Shown here piece by piece: positions 7,730 to 15,287 of a stretch of DNA of 47,971 nucleotides (position 1 is the first letter of the stretch; each line of letters starts with the position of its first letter). The notes below the pieces were generated by a model that saw only the letters and a program-made list of their open reading frames with translations, was not told the DNA's origin and did not search any database. Source of the DNA: an uncultured Lachnospiraceae bacterium (lineage in GTDB: Bacteria > Bacillota > Clostridia > Lachnospirales > Lachnospiraceae); NCBI GenBank assembly GCA_905234245.1, contig CAJOGN010000004.1, forward strand, positions 1 to 47,971. The letters run 5' to 3'. The position numbers and the translations under genes are program-made.

Positions 7730-8038
7730 ATGTACGCAATTATTGCTACAGGTGGTAAACAGTACAAAGTATCTGAAGGCGATATCATTACAATTGAGAA
7801 GCTTGGCGTTGAAGCTGGAGAAAAGGTTAAATTCGACCAAGTATTAGCAATTGGTGGCGATTCACTCAAGGTTGGTAATCCAACAGTTGATGGCGCTACA
7901 GTTGAAGCTTCTGTTGTTCGTGAAGGCAGAGCTAAGAAAGTTATCGTTTATAAGTTTAAGCGTAAGACTGGTTATCATAAGAAGAATGGTCATAGACAGC
8001 CATTTACACAGGTTAAGATTGAGAAGATTAACGGATAA
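7730..8038 (+). CDS. rplU: 50S ribosomal protein L21
   Basis: The 102-aa product begins [18 protein letters not shown] and contains [20 protein letters not shown], both diagnostic of bacterial L21. This protein binds 23S rRNA in the large subunit. The length is normal for the family. AAAAGGAGG precedes the ATG at good spacing. It is the first gene of the conserved rplU-prp-rpmA operon and is preceded by a structured leader probably used for feedback control. Confidence 0.98.
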   Translation: MYAIIATGGKQYKVSEGDIITIEKLGVEAGEKVKFDQVLAIGGDSLKVGNPTVDGATVEASVVREGRAKKVIVYKFKRKTGYHKKNGHRQPFTQVKIEKING

Positions 8039-8044
8039 TCAATT

Positions 8045-8365
8045 ATGATTAAGATTACAATCACTACGAGTCAGGGACAATTTAAGAGATTTTCTGTAAG
8101 CGGACACGCCGAGTATGATGAATCAGGACGAGACATCGTGTGTTCTGCTGTGTCAATGCTTGTTATCAACACTGTTAATTCATTAGATGCTTTCACAGAA
8201 GCAAAATGTGAAATTGAGACAGATGATGATATGGGATATATTAATTGTTATATTACTAATCCCACAGATGAAAGTGAATTGTTAATGAAATCTCTAGTTC
8301 TAGGACTAGAGGGTGTCAAGGATTCGTATAGTGAATACGTACAGATTTATTATAAGGAGGTGTAG
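8045..8365 (+). CDS. prp: Ribosomal-processing cysteine protease Prp
   Basis: The 106-aa protein carries the catalytic pair of the Prp family: His21 in SGHAEYDESGRDI and Cys33 in DIVCSAVS. Prp removes an N-terminal extension from ribosomal protein L27 in Firmicutes and relatives. The match is confirmed by position between rplU and rpmA and by the cleavable extension on the L27 encoded next door. Spacing to rplU is 6 bp and to rpmA 3 bp, so the three genes form one transcription unit. The ribosome binding site is weak, suggesting translational coupling. Confidence 0.95.
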   Translation: MIKITITTSQGQFKRFSVSGHAEYDESGRDIVCSAVSMLVINTVNSLDAFTEAKCEIETDDDMGYINCYITNPTDESELLMKSLVLGLEGVKDSYSEYVQIYYKEV

Positions 8366-8368
8366 AAC

Positions 8369-8653
8369 ATGATGAAAATGAACCTTCAATTTTTTGCTCA
8401 TAAAAAAGGAATGGGTTCCACAAAGAATGGACGTGATTCAGAGTCTAAGAGATTAGGTGCTAAGAGAGCTGATGGTCAGTTCGTTAAGGCAGGTAATATT
8501 CTTTATAGACAACGTGGTACTAGAATTCATCCTGGTACTAATGTTGGAATTGGTGGAGATGATACACTTTTTGCTAAGGCTGATGGTGTGTTACACTTTG
8601 AAAGAAAAGGAAGAGACAGGAAAGTCGCTTCTGTATATCCAGTAGAGAAATAA
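8369..8653 (+). CDS. rpmA: 50S ribosomal protein L27 with Prp-cleavable N-terminal extension
   Basis: The 94-aa protein contains the L27 signature [19 protein letters not shown] and the usual C-terminal beta domain. In front of the mature His-Lys-Lys-Gly start lies the extension [10 protein letters not shown], which fits the known Prp site (LQFFA followed by the mature N-terminus). The mature N-terminus of L27 reaches the peptidyl-transferase centre, so cleavage is expected to be essential. Two adjacent ATGs (8369, 8372) are possible starts behind AAGGAGGTG. A terminator hairpin follows the stop codon. Confidence 0.98.
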   Translation: MMKMNLQFFAHKKGMGSTKNGRDSESKRLGAKRADGQFVKAGNILYRQRGTRIHPGTNVGIGGDDTLFAKADGVLHFERKGRDRKVASVYPVEK

Positions 8654-8656
8654 TTC

Positions 8657-8692
8657 TTAAGCCCTTCTAAGAAAAATAGAAGGGCTTAATTA
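8657..8692 (+). terminator. Terminator of the rplU-prp-rpmA operon
   Basis: A perfect 13-bp stem (TTAAGCCCTTCTA 8657-8669 with TAGAAGGGCTTAA 8677-8689) has a 7-nt A-rich loop and is followed by a short weak T tract. It begins 3 bases after the rpmA stop. Confidence 0.8.
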
Positions 8693-8713
8693 TTAAGTAA
8701 ATACTTATGTCTC

Positions 8714-8766
8714 GAATAGAATATCTTCACGCTCATAAAGAAAATCGCGTTGAAGATATTCTATTC
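8714..8766. repeat. Long hairpin with conserved loop, copy A
   Basis: Perfect 16-bp arms (8714-8729 and 8751-8766) enclose CGCTCATAAAGAAAATCGC (8730-8748). The loop matches the reverse complement of the loop in the hairpin at 14062-14126 at 18 of 19 positions, although the stems are unrelated. It lies between the rpmA terminator and obgE. Confidence 0.75.
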
Positions 8767-8812
8767 AAGGCATATTCGATTATTAGAATCGTCTTTATAA
8801 AGGAGATAGATG

Positions 8813-10096
8813 ATGTTTGCAGATAGAGCCAGAATAATAATTAAGTCCGGTAAGGGTGGTGACGGTCACGTTAGCTTTCGCCGTGAGAAGTATGTCCCTA
8901 ATGGCGGTCCAGATGGTGGCGACGGAGGCAAAGGCGGTGACGTTATATTCCAGGTTGATTCAGGAGTGAATACCCTTGCTAATTACCGTCACAAGCATAA
9001 ATTCGCAGCAACAGCAGGACAGGAGGGCGGCAAGAAGAATTGTCATGGTAAAAATGGTGAAGATATTGTCCTGAAGGTTCCTGAAGGTACTGTTGTATAT
9101 GAAGCTCAGTCTGGCAAAGTCATCTGCGACATGTCTGGAGAAAACAAAAGAGTTGTTGTACTAGAAGGTGGAATAGGCGGTCTTGGTAATCAACATTTTG
9201 CCACATCTAAGATGCAGGCACCAAAATATGCTAAGCCAGGGGGAGATTCTATCGAGCTTGAGGTTATCCTTGAACTTAAGTCTATTGCTGATGTCGGTCT
9301 TGTGGGATTCCCAAATGTGGGAAAATCAACATTTCTATCAAGAGTAACTAATGCCAATCCTAAAATTGCCAATTACCATTTTACAACAATTCAGCCTAAT
9401 CTAGGAGTTGTTGACTTGGATCATTCTAACAGCTTCGTTATTGCTGATATTCCAGGTCTTATAGAGGGTGCATCTTCCGGCGTGGGCCTTGGATACGAAT
9501 TCCTTAGACATATTGAAAGAACTAAGGTTATTGTACATATAGTTGATGGAGCATCTGTGGAAGGGCGCGACCCAATAGAAGACATTAACGCTATTAACGA
9601 AGAAATGTCCATGTATGATTCACATTTGTTAGATAAGCCTCAGGTAATTGCCCTTAACAAGATGGATGTATGTCCCGATAGGGAAGAGGAAATTATACAG
9701 AAAGTAACCAAAGATGTAAAGCTTGACAATGTTAAGGTTGTTGGAATATCGGCGGTTACAGGAAAAGGCATAAAAGAGTTATTATGGCACATAAATGATT
9801 TACTTAAAGAGTGCAATAATGATATAATTACATATGAGCAGGAATTCGATCCTGGCAATCTAATCAATGAAGAAGAGCCAATTACTATAGAAATTGACAA
9901 GGATGGCAACTACATTGTTGAAGGTCCTAGGATTGAAAAAATGCTTTCTTATACTAATCTGGAATCTGAAAAAGGATTTCTATTCTTCCAGAATTTTCTT
10001 AAAGAGCAAAAGATCAACGAAAAGCTTGAGGAAATGGGCATAGAAGAAGGGGATACAGTTATGATGTATGGTCTTGCTTTTGAATATTACAAATAA
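8813..10096 (+). CDS. obgE: GTPase Obg (CgtA)
   Basis: The 427-aa protein starts MFADRARIIIKSGKGGDG and has the glycine-rich Obg fold (1-158). The GTPase domain follows with P-loop GFPNVGKST, switch DIPGLIEGAS, NKMD and SAVTGKGI, then the C-terminal OCT domain. Obg is an essential GTPase of 50S assembly and stress control. The ATG at 8813 gives the canonical N-terminus and better spacing from AGGAGA than the adjacent ATG at 8810. Its position after rplU-rpmA is the usual Firmicutes order. yhbY follows 22 bp later. Confidence 0.97.
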   Translation: MFADRARIIIKSGKGGDGHVSFRREKYVPNGGPDGGDGGKGGDVIFQVDSGVNTLANYRHKHKFAATAGQEGGKKNCHGKNGEDIVLKVPEGTVVYEAQSGKVICDMSGENKRVVVLEGGIGGLGNQHFATSKMQAPKYAKPGGDSIELEVILELKSIADVGLVGFPNVGKSTFLSRVTNANPKIANYHFTTIQPNLGVVDLDHSNSFVIADIPGLIEGASSGVGLGYEFLRHIERTKVIVHIVDGASVEGRDPIEDINAINEEMSMYDSHLLDKPQVIALNKMDVCPDREEEIIQKVTKDVKLDNVKVVGISAVTGKGIKELLWHINDLLKECNNDIITYEQEFDPGNLINEEEPITIEIDKDGNYIVEGPRIEKMLSYTNLESEKGFLFFQNFLKEQKINEKLEEMGIEEGDTVMMYGLAFEYYK

Positions 10097-10118
10097 TTCT
10101 AATCAAGGAGCAAGGGGT

Positions 10119-10406
10119 ATGCTTAATTCAAAACAAAGAAAATATCTATTTTCATTAACAAATGATATGAAACCATCTGTTAATATTGGGAAATCGTCAC
10201 TTACGCCTGAGGTTGTAGAAAGTGTTGATGAGTCTCTAACAGCTAATGAGCTAGTTAAAGTATCTGTATTAAAGAATTGTGATGATGTTGTTAGTCAATT
10301 AGCAATCACTATGTCAGAACGAACAAAAAGTGAAGTTGTAAGGATAATCGGAAGAAAGATTATTCTATATAGACCTGCAAAGAAGCCTAAGATTCAATTA
10401 CCTTAA
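10119..10406 (+). CDS. yhbY: YhbY family (CRM domain) RNA-binding protein
   Basis: The 95-aa protein is a single CRS1/YhbY domain, with LNSKQRKYLFSLTNDMKPSVNIGKSSLTPEVV at its start and the GRKIILYRPAKKPK C-terminal signature. Members associate with pre-50S particles and act in ribosome assembly. The ATG at 10119 follows AAGGAG and gives the normal length; an upstream in-frame ATG within obgE would add a non-homologous extension. It is cotranscribed with obgE, nadD/yqeK and rsfS. Confidence 0.93.
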   Translation: MLNSKQRKYLFSLTNDMKPSVNIGKSSLTPEVVESVDESLTANELVKVSVLKNCDDVVSQLAITMSERTKSEVVRIIGRKIILYRPAKKPKIQLP

Positions 10407-10417
10407 AGAGGATTCAT

Positions 10418-11623
10418 ATGAAGCACGCTAACAAGCTTAATGATGGTAAAAAAGTAGGGATTCTTGGTGGAACATTTAACCCTATTCATAATGGACATAT
10501 TAACATAGCTAAAGCTGCACTTACTGAGTGTGGGCTTGATGAGGTATGGTTTATTCCTAATGGTTGTCCGCCTCATAAGAATATTGAAGACAGTATAACT
10601 GCTATTAGCAGATACAATATGGTTTCAGCAACTGTTTCAAGAGAAGCTAACTTCTATATTAATGATATTGAGCTTAGTTCAATAGATTATAATTACACTC
10701 ATATTACATTACTTAAGCTTCATGAGGCTTTTCCTAATAATAGTTATTATTTTATTATGGGAGAGGATTCTTTGGAGTTATTTGGCTCATGGAGAAAACC
10801 GGAATTAATATGTCAATATGCAACCATTGTTGTTGCAACTAGAAGTAATAATTCTACTTCCATTGTTAATCTTATAAGTGATTATTCTAAAAAATATAAT
10901 AGTAAGTTTATATTGCTTCATTGTGATTATATTGATGTATCTTCAACAGCTTTAAGAAATAAGATGATATCGGATGGCTTAGACTTTGAAGCAAAGATAC
11001 CAATTGAAGCGTCAAAATATATTCATGAGCATATGCTATATGAAGACATTAATTATTCTAAGTTCGCAAGTTATGAAGATATTAAGGCTGATTTATCAGA
11101 TATATTAAAGCCTACAAGGTATGAGCATACCATGGGCGTTATGTTTACTGCAATTAATCTGGGCATGAGATATGATGTACCATTAGAATTGTGTAGATAT
11201 GCTGGGCTTTTGCACGATAATGCAAAAAGCTATACTAAGGAAGAGCTAATAAAGTTCTGTGAAGAAAAGGGTATTGCAATAACCAAATCAGAATATAAGG
11301 CTCCTCATCTATTACATTGTAAGGTTGGAGCTTATATTGCCGAAAATAAATATAATGTGGATGATGTAAGAATACTCAATGCAATTCTTAATCATACAAC
11401 TGGAGCGCCTGATATGAGCTTATTAGAGCAAATTATATTCGTAGCCGACTATATTGAGCCTAGACGTTATAAAGCCAATAGATTAAGCGAAATACGCGCT
11501 ATGGCATATTATGATATAGATATAGCAACTGCAATGATTCTACAGGATACTATTAACTATCTTAAAGATATTGATGCATATATTGATGAAAGAACAATTA
11601 ATACATACGAGTATTACAAATAA
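10418..11623 (+). CDS. nadD: Fusion of nicotinate-nucleotide adenylyltransferase (NadD) and YqeK HD-domain phosphohydrolase
   Basis: The 401-aa protein joins two enzymes that are separate in Bacillus. Residues about 10-205 are NadD, with the nucleotidyltransferase motif GGTFNPIHNGH and ISSTALRNKM-like (VSSTALRNKM) end; it makes deamido-NAD from nicotinate mononucleotide and ATP. Residues about 220-400 are YqeK, with RYEHTMGV, GLLHDNAKS and NHTTG...VADYIEPRR metal-binding motifs. YqeK homologues hydrolyse Ap4A to ADP. The reading frame is continuous with no internal start site of note. The following gene, rsfS, is the usual neighbour of yqeK. Confidence 0.94.
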   Translation: MKHANKLNDGKKVGILGGTFNPIHNGHINIAKAALTECGLDEVWFIPNGCPPHKNIEDSITAISRYNMVSATVSREANFYINDIELSSIDYNYTHITLLKLHEAFPNNSYYFIMGEDSLELFGSWRKPELICQYATIVVATRSNNSTSIVNLISDYSKKYNSKFILLHCDYIDVSSTALRNKMISDGLDFEAKIPIEASKYIHEHMLYEDINYSKFASYEDIKADLSDILKPTRYEHTMGVMFTAINLGMRYDVPLELCRYAGLLHDNAKSYTKEELIKFCEEKGIAITKSEYKAPHLLHCKVGAYIAENKYNVDDVRILNAILNHTTGAPDMSLLEQIIFVADYIEPRRYKANRLSEIRAMAYYDIDIATAMILQDTINYLKDIDAYIDERTINTYEYYK

Positions 11624-11644
11624 TTTATTTATAAAGGAAATAAG

Positions 11645-11995
11645 ATGAATAACTCTAAAGAATTAGTAAAAAAGATATATAATACAATAGATGACAAAAA
11701 AGCAATTGATATTAAGATTATCGATATAACAGGCGTATCTATTGTTGCTGATTATTTTATAATTGCATCCGCAAGTAACTCTAATCAATTAGAAGCCCTT
11801 GAAGATGCAACTGATAAAATAATGTACGAACAAGATATTCTCCCAAAGCAAATAGAAGGGGGCAAGTCATCTCCTTGGATATTGATGGATTATGGAGATA
11901 TTATTGTTCATCTATTCACAAAAGAGGGTCGGGATTTCTATGATCTTGAACGCATCTGGAGAGATGGTGTTGAGGTAAACCCTAGCGAATTGTAG
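11645..11995 (+). CDS. rsfS: Ribosomal silencing factor RsfS
   Basis: The 116-aa protein shows the RsfS/Iojap hallmark residues: DYFIIASASNSNQLEALED and GDIIVHLFTKEGRDFYDLERIW. RsfS binds L14 of the 50S subunit and blocks subunit joining when nutrients are low. Length is typical. AAAGGAAATAAG precedes the ATG. It ends the obgE operon; its last 14 bases overlap the 3' end of the convergent LysM gene, so no separate terminator space exists. Confidence 0.95.
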   Translation: MNNSKELVKKIYNTIDDKKAIDIKIIDITGVSIVADYFIIASASNSNQLEALEDATDKIMYEQDILPKQIEGGKSSPWILMDYGDIIVHLFTKEGRDFYDLERIWRDGVEVNPSEL

Positions 11996-12353
11996 GAATC
12001 ACTAAATAACCTCCTACATGAATCATATCGCCACTTATATGATTAAGTGTACGAATTTCTTCAATATAATCATCAAAATCACCGTATTCCACACTATAAT
12101 TGTTCTTGGCAATATCCCATAGTGTGTCTCCATTATTTATATGAACATTAGTATAAGATATATCATAATTATATGTGTTCTTTGCTGATGATGTTACGTT
12201 AAATAGCATTATTAGAGCCAATATAGCTATAAGAACACACACTAGAATAGCCATTCTCTTATGAAATGTAGTTAATCCTCTTGTTATTGCGATTGATTTA
12301 ACTTGTCTGTTTCTTCTATTTCTCGTATTATTTATATTTCTTGCATCTCTCAT
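11982..12353 (-). CDS. LysM-domain membrane protein, YneA-like SOS cell-division inhibitor
   Basis: The 123-aa protein has a basic N-terminus, one membrane helix (about 36-53) and a C-terminal extracellular LysM domain (NNGDTLWDIAKNNY...VGGYLVIP). This is the architecture of YneA, the LexA-controlled division inhibitor of Bacillus, and the gene is divergent from lexA as in that system. The ATG at 12353 follows TGAGGTAA. Upstream, a consensus promoter has a LexA box between -35 and -10. The role is inferred from architecture and regulation, since YneA proteins are weakly conserved. Confidence 0.85.
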   Translation of the reverse strand: MRDARNINNTRNRRNRQVKSIAITRGLTTFHKRMAILVCVLIAILALIMLFNVTSSAKNTYNYDISYTNVHINNGDTLWDIAKNNYSVEYGDFDDYIEEIRTLNHISGDMIHVGGYLVIPTIR

Positions 12354-12386
12354 AATTATTACCTCACATTTCCAAATAAATGTTCG

Positions 12387-12500
12387 CAAACATCTGTTCT
12401 TGGAATGTATATTATCATCCGAACAATTGTTTGTCAAGAGTTTTTCGAACAAATTTTCGCAAAAATATGTTCCGAAAATTTGTTTGCGAAAATATTTTCG
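12387..12500. promoter_or_regulatory. Cluster of LexA (SOS) boxes between the YneA-like gene and lexA
   Basis: Matches to the Gram-positive consensus CGAAC-N4-GTTYG: 12387-12400 (minus strand AGAACAGATGTTTG, one mismatch), 12420-12433 (CGAACAATTGTTTG, perfect), 12446-12459 (CGAACAAATTTTCG, partial), 12473-12486 (CGAAAATTTGTTTG, one mismatch) and 12487-12500 (CGAAAATATTTTCG, a perfect palindrome). They overlap both divergent promoters. Confidence 0.8.
12409..12437 (-). promoter_or_regulatory. Promoter of the YneA-like gene
   Basis: On the minus strand TTGACA (12437-12432) and TAATAT (12414-12409) are separated by exactly 17 bp. A perfect LexA-type box (12420-12433) occupies the spacer, so LexA binding would block the promoter directly. 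Confidence 0.78.
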
Positions 12501-12512
12501 ATATGTTACAAT
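12484..12512 (+). promoter_or_regulatory. lexA promoter
   Basis: TTGCGA (12484-12489) and TACAAT (12507-12512) are 17 bp apart, with an extended -10 TGT at 12504-12506. Two LexA-like boxes (12473-12500) overlap the -35, indicating autorepression. Confidence 0.72.
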
Positions 12513-12513
12513 A

Positions 12514-12556
12514 TGTCTTAAGGAGGGACCCGCTTTGTGGAAGATGCCTTAAGACA
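12514..12556 (+). repeat. Hairpin in the lexA 5' UTR
   Basis: TGTCTTAAGG (12514-12523) is the exact inverse of CCTTAAGACA (12547-12556). The transcript from the lexA promoter would begin inside the left arm. It is followed by GAGCGAAGCGAG (about 12564-12575), a CGAAG-centred sequence like those at 46681-46745. Confidence 0.6.
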
Positions 12557-12615
12557 GCATTCCGAGCGAAGCGAGGTGTGTATTATAATAGGAATTAATA
12601 TTAGGAGGTGTTCAT

Positions 12616-13230
12616 ATGGCATACGGTAAAATATCAGCAAAACAACAGGAGATTCTAGATTTTCTTAAGAATACAATATTAAGCACAGGTTATCCGCCTA
12701 CAGTTCGTGAGATTTGTGAGGCTGTTCATCTCAAGTCTACATCATCTGTTTTTCAGCATTTAGAGAAGCTAGAGAAGAATGGCTACATTAAGAGAGATGA
12801 AAGTAAGCCAAGGGCAATAGAGATTATTGATGATAATTTTAATATGTTAAGAAGAGAAACTGTTTCTGTCCCTATGGTGGGTAGAGTTGCTGCTGGACAG
12901 CCTTTGCTTGCTGTTCAGAATGTTGAGAGCTATTTCCCAATTCCAGCTGAGTACATGCCTAATGCTCAGAGCTTTATGCTTAGAGTTAAGGGCGACAGCA
13001 TGATTAATATAGGAATATTTGATGGTGATACAATTATAGTTCAACAGCAAAAGACTGCTAGGAACGGTGATATTGTTGTGGCCCTTGTGGAAGATTCTGC
13101 CACAGTCAAGACATTTTATAAGGAAGATGGTCATATCAGATTGCAGCCTGAGAATGATAATATGGAGCCAATTATTGTAGATGATTGTCTTATTCTTGGC
13201 AAAGTATTTGGCGTTATGAGGTTCTTCTAG
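12616..13230 (+). CDS. lexA: LexA SOS-response repressor
   Basis: The 204-aa protein has an N-terminal winged helix (about 1-70; YPPTVREICEAVHLKSTSSVFQHLEKL recognition region) and a C-terminal S24 self-cleavage domain. The scissile bond is Ala93-Gly94 (VAAGQP), with catalytic Ser128 (KGDSM) and Lys165 (ATVKTF), 37 residues apart as in characterised LexA proteins. It represses SOS genes until RecA filaments stimulate self-cleavage. TAGGAGGTG precedes the ATG. The boxes upstream show control of itself and of the divergent LysM inhibitor. Confidence 0.98.
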   Translation: MAYGKISAKQQEILDFLKNTILSTGYPPTVREICEAVHLKSTSSVFQHLEKLEKNGYIKRDESKPRAIEIIDDNFNMLRRETVSVPMVGRVAAGQPLLAVQNVESYFPIPAEYMPNAQSFMLRVKGDSMINIGIFDGDTIIVQQQKTARNGDIVVALVEDSATVKTFYKEDGHIRLQPENDNMEPIIVDDCLILGKVFGVMRFF

Positions 13231-13249
13231 CATTTATATGGGCTTATCC

Positions 13250-13278
13250 TTGAAATGTATACAATATAATATTATAAT
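13250..13278 (+). promoter_or_regulatory. Promoter of the acyltransferase gene
   Basis: TTGAAA (13250-13255), a 17-bp spacer and TATAAT (13273-13278) form a near-consensus promoter 39 bp before the start codon. Confidence 0.75.
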
Positions 13279-13317
13279 TTTTTCAAAGGATTATTTTGTG
13301 CATTAAGTGGGGATACA

Positions 13318-14037
13318 ATGTTTAGATTCATATATGTTATTTTTGCCAATATGTTTAGGGCGCCATATCTTGTAACTAAATTACGAAGAATGGCTGCAAA
13401 TCCTGACAAATATTCTGCTGAAATGCGTTATCTTATGGCAAGAAAGACCTTCAAATATATTAGAGAGTCTGGCCATATTAAGACTGAATGCTATGGCATG
13501 GAGAATCTGCCTAAAGAAGGCGGTTATATGATGTTTCCTAATCATCAAGGGAAATACGATGTGCTAGCTATTGTATGTGGCCATGATAAGCCATGTTCCT
13601 TCGTAATGGATAAGAAGAAGTCTTATATGTTCATGGTAAGAGAGCTTGTTAATCTTATGGATGCAAAGCGCATGGAGATTGATAATGTTCGTCAGGCTCT
13701 TACAGTAATTAATGATCTTGTCCGTGAGGTTAAGGCTGGAAAGCGTTATATTATCTTCCCTGAAGGTGGATATACTAATAATCATAATACATTACAGGAT
13801 TTTAAGCCTGGAAGCTTTAAGAGTGCTACGAAGGCTAAGGTGCCAGTTGTTCCAGTATGTCTTATTGATACATATAAACCCTTCAATTCACTATCTATTA
13901 AGCCGGTAAAGAATAAAGTAATATTCTTAGAGCCAATTATGCCAGAGGAATATGCTGATATGAACACAACACAGCTTGCAGAAGAAGTAAAGTCCCGTAT
14001 CATAGCTAAGATGGCTGAGTTCGGCATAGAACAATAG
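13318..14037 (+). CDS. 1-acylglycerol-3-phosphate acyltransferase (PlsC family)
   Basis: The 239-aa protein contains the catalytic HX4D motif (NHQGKYD, His76-Asp81) and the substrate-binding FPEGG motif (IIFPEGGYTNNHN), both hallmarks of the LPLAT/PlsC family. These enzymes acylate lysophosphatidate to phosphatidate at the membrane in phospholipid synthesis. The N-terminus is moderately hydrophobic, consistent with membrane association. GTGGGGA precedes the ATG and a separate promoter lies upstream. Another acyl acceptor within the LPLAT superfamily cannot be excluded. The gene ends the plus-strand block. Confidence 0.9.
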   Translation: MFRFIYVIFANMFRAPYLVTKLRRMAANPDKYSAEMRYLMARKTFKYIRESGHIKTECYGMENLPKEGGYMMFPNHQGKYDVLAIVCGHDKPCSFVMDKKKSYMFMVRELVNLMDAKRMEIDNVRQALTVINDLVREVKAGKRYIIFPEGGYTNNHNTLQDFKPGSFKSATKAKVPVVPVCLIDTYKPFNSLSIKPVKNKVIFLEPIMPEEYADMNTTQLAEEVKSRIIAKMAEFGIEQ

Positions 14038-14061
14038 CGATTTCTACATGAGCATAGAACA

Positions 14062-14126
14062 TAGATTAGCTGAAACAACTCTTAAGCGATTTTCTTCATG
14101 AGCGCAGAGTTGTTTCAGCTAATCTT
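14062..14126. repeat. Long hairpin with conserved loop, copy B (between convergent genes)
   Basis: Perfect 20-bp arms (AGATTAGCTGAAACAACTCT 14062-14081; inverse at 14105-14124 or one to two bases from there) enclose GCGATTTTCTTCATGAGCG, which is the loop of the hairpin at 8714-8766 in opposite orientation with one mismatch. A degenerate copy of the loop sequence (GCGATTTCTACATGAGC) lies just outside, from about 14038. It may also end transcription of both flanking genes, though no clear T tract follows. Confidence 0.72.
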
Positions 14127-15192
14127 ATATATTATCCTTACGTTGAAAGTCTACTGCATTAGCGGCCTGTCTTTTATGTTCATCTTCAATAGCTGCATAG
14201 TAGTCAATTGTAGTATTAACATTTTCATGTCCAAGAACATCTGCTACAAGGCGAATATCTCCTGTTTCACGATATAGGGCAGTACCATAGGTACTTCTAA
14301 GCTTATGTGGCGTTATTTTCTTGTTAGGAACAGCCATACGAGCGTATTTTTTAACAAGATTCTCAATAGCATTAACGCTAATTCGTTTCCCCTGGAGTGA
14401 ATAGAATAAAGCTTTTTCGTGGCCTTCAACAGGTGTAATAAGCTTTCTTTCTGTTTCAACATAGTCTGATAAGGCGTTATGTACGTCATTTCCAAAGTAG
14501 ATTACATCTTGACCGCCACCTTTTCTAACGATTGTCAAAGAATTAACAATAAAATCAACATCAGTTAAATCTAATCCGTTACATTCGCTTACACGAATAC
14601 CAGTATTAAGCATCAATGTGAGTATGGCAAGGTCTCTTTTTTGCGTTTTTTTCACATATTTTCGTTGTCTTTCAGTCATTTGAGCATTTCCAAGTTCAAT
14701 AGCCTGTAATATGGACTGTACCTCGTAATTATTCATTCTAACGATGTTTTTGTCCTTTTTAATGTGTGGTAAAGGCACAAGAAGCATTGGATTGTCAGAA
14801 ATATTCTTATGCATATAGTGATATTCATATAAGCCACGAAGACTTGTCATTTTACGAGCAATTGCCTTTTTGCCGTTTTCATGAAGCTCACCATCAACAT
14901 TTAACTCTAAGTATCTCTGATATTCGATAATGTCTTCAGCAGTGATCGATTCAAGTAATTTAAAGTCGAAATTGACGATTTCAGTGTTCTTAAGGGCAGG
15001 ATTATTGCTTTGAAGGAATCTAAAAAACGTTAGAAGGTCATAACAATAGCTAATAAGAGTGCTTGTCTGAGCCGTGACTTCCTTGCTATAAATATAATCC
15101 TTAGCAAAGCCTGGAAGCTCATTAATAAGAGAACGTAGTTTAATTTTTTTATTTTTATTCTTGTTTTTATAAAATTCTGAATCTTTACCCAT
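14125..15192 (-). CDS. xerS: XerS-type tyrosine recombinase
   Basis: The 355-aa protein has an N-terminal SAM-like core-binding domain (about 25-130) and a C-terminal catalytic domain with the full set of residues: Arg200 (NTGIRVSE), Lys224 (RKGGG), His296 and Arg299 (TPHKLRS), His322 (LGHEN) and Tyr331. Length and the internal KKTQKRDLAILTLMLNTGIR region match XerS, the single chromosome-dimer recombinase of streptococci and many Lachnospiraceae, rather than XerC/XerD. TAAGGAG precedes the ATG. A dif-like palindrome lies about 100 bp upstream. Neighbours are housekeeping genes, which argues against a mobile-element integrase. Confidence 0.85.
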   Translation of the reverse strand: MGKDSEFYKNKNKNKKIKLRSLINELPGFAKDYIYSKEVTAQTSTLISYCYDLLTFFRFLQSNNPALKNTEIVNFDFKLLESITAEDIIEYQRYLELNVDGELHENGKKAIARKMTSLRGLYEYHYMHKNISDNPMLLVPLPHIKKDKNIVRMNNYEVQSILQAIELGNAQMTERQRKYVKKTQKRDLAILTLMLNTGIRVSECNGLDLTDVDFIVNSLTIVRKGGGQDVIYFGNDVHNALSDYVETERKLITPVEGHEKALFYSLQGKRISVNAIENLVKKYARMAVPNKKITPHKLRSTYGTALYRETGDIRLVADVLGHENVNTTIDYYAAIEDEHKRQAANAVDFQRKDNI

Positions 15193-15287
15193 AAAACTCC
15201 TTAATTAGTTCATATATCTAAATTGATGATAGCAAAACAATTGTGGATGCAATATATTTTATACCATATATTGTGAAATTTACATAC

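Noticed and set aside
7600..7869. Minus-strand 89-codon frame over the L21 leader and rplU
   Set aside because: It overlaps a structured leader and a ribosomal gene and has no ribosome binding site or recognisable product.
12380..12598. Plus-strand coding frames across the lexA upstream region
   Set aside because: They run through the LexA boxes and promoters and have no ribosome binding sites at their starts.
14125..15192. Tyrosine recombinase as integrase of a mobile element
   Set aside because: Flanking genes are conserved housekeeping genes, no duplicated attachment site, tRNA or cargo genes were seen, and the sequence layout fits XerS.
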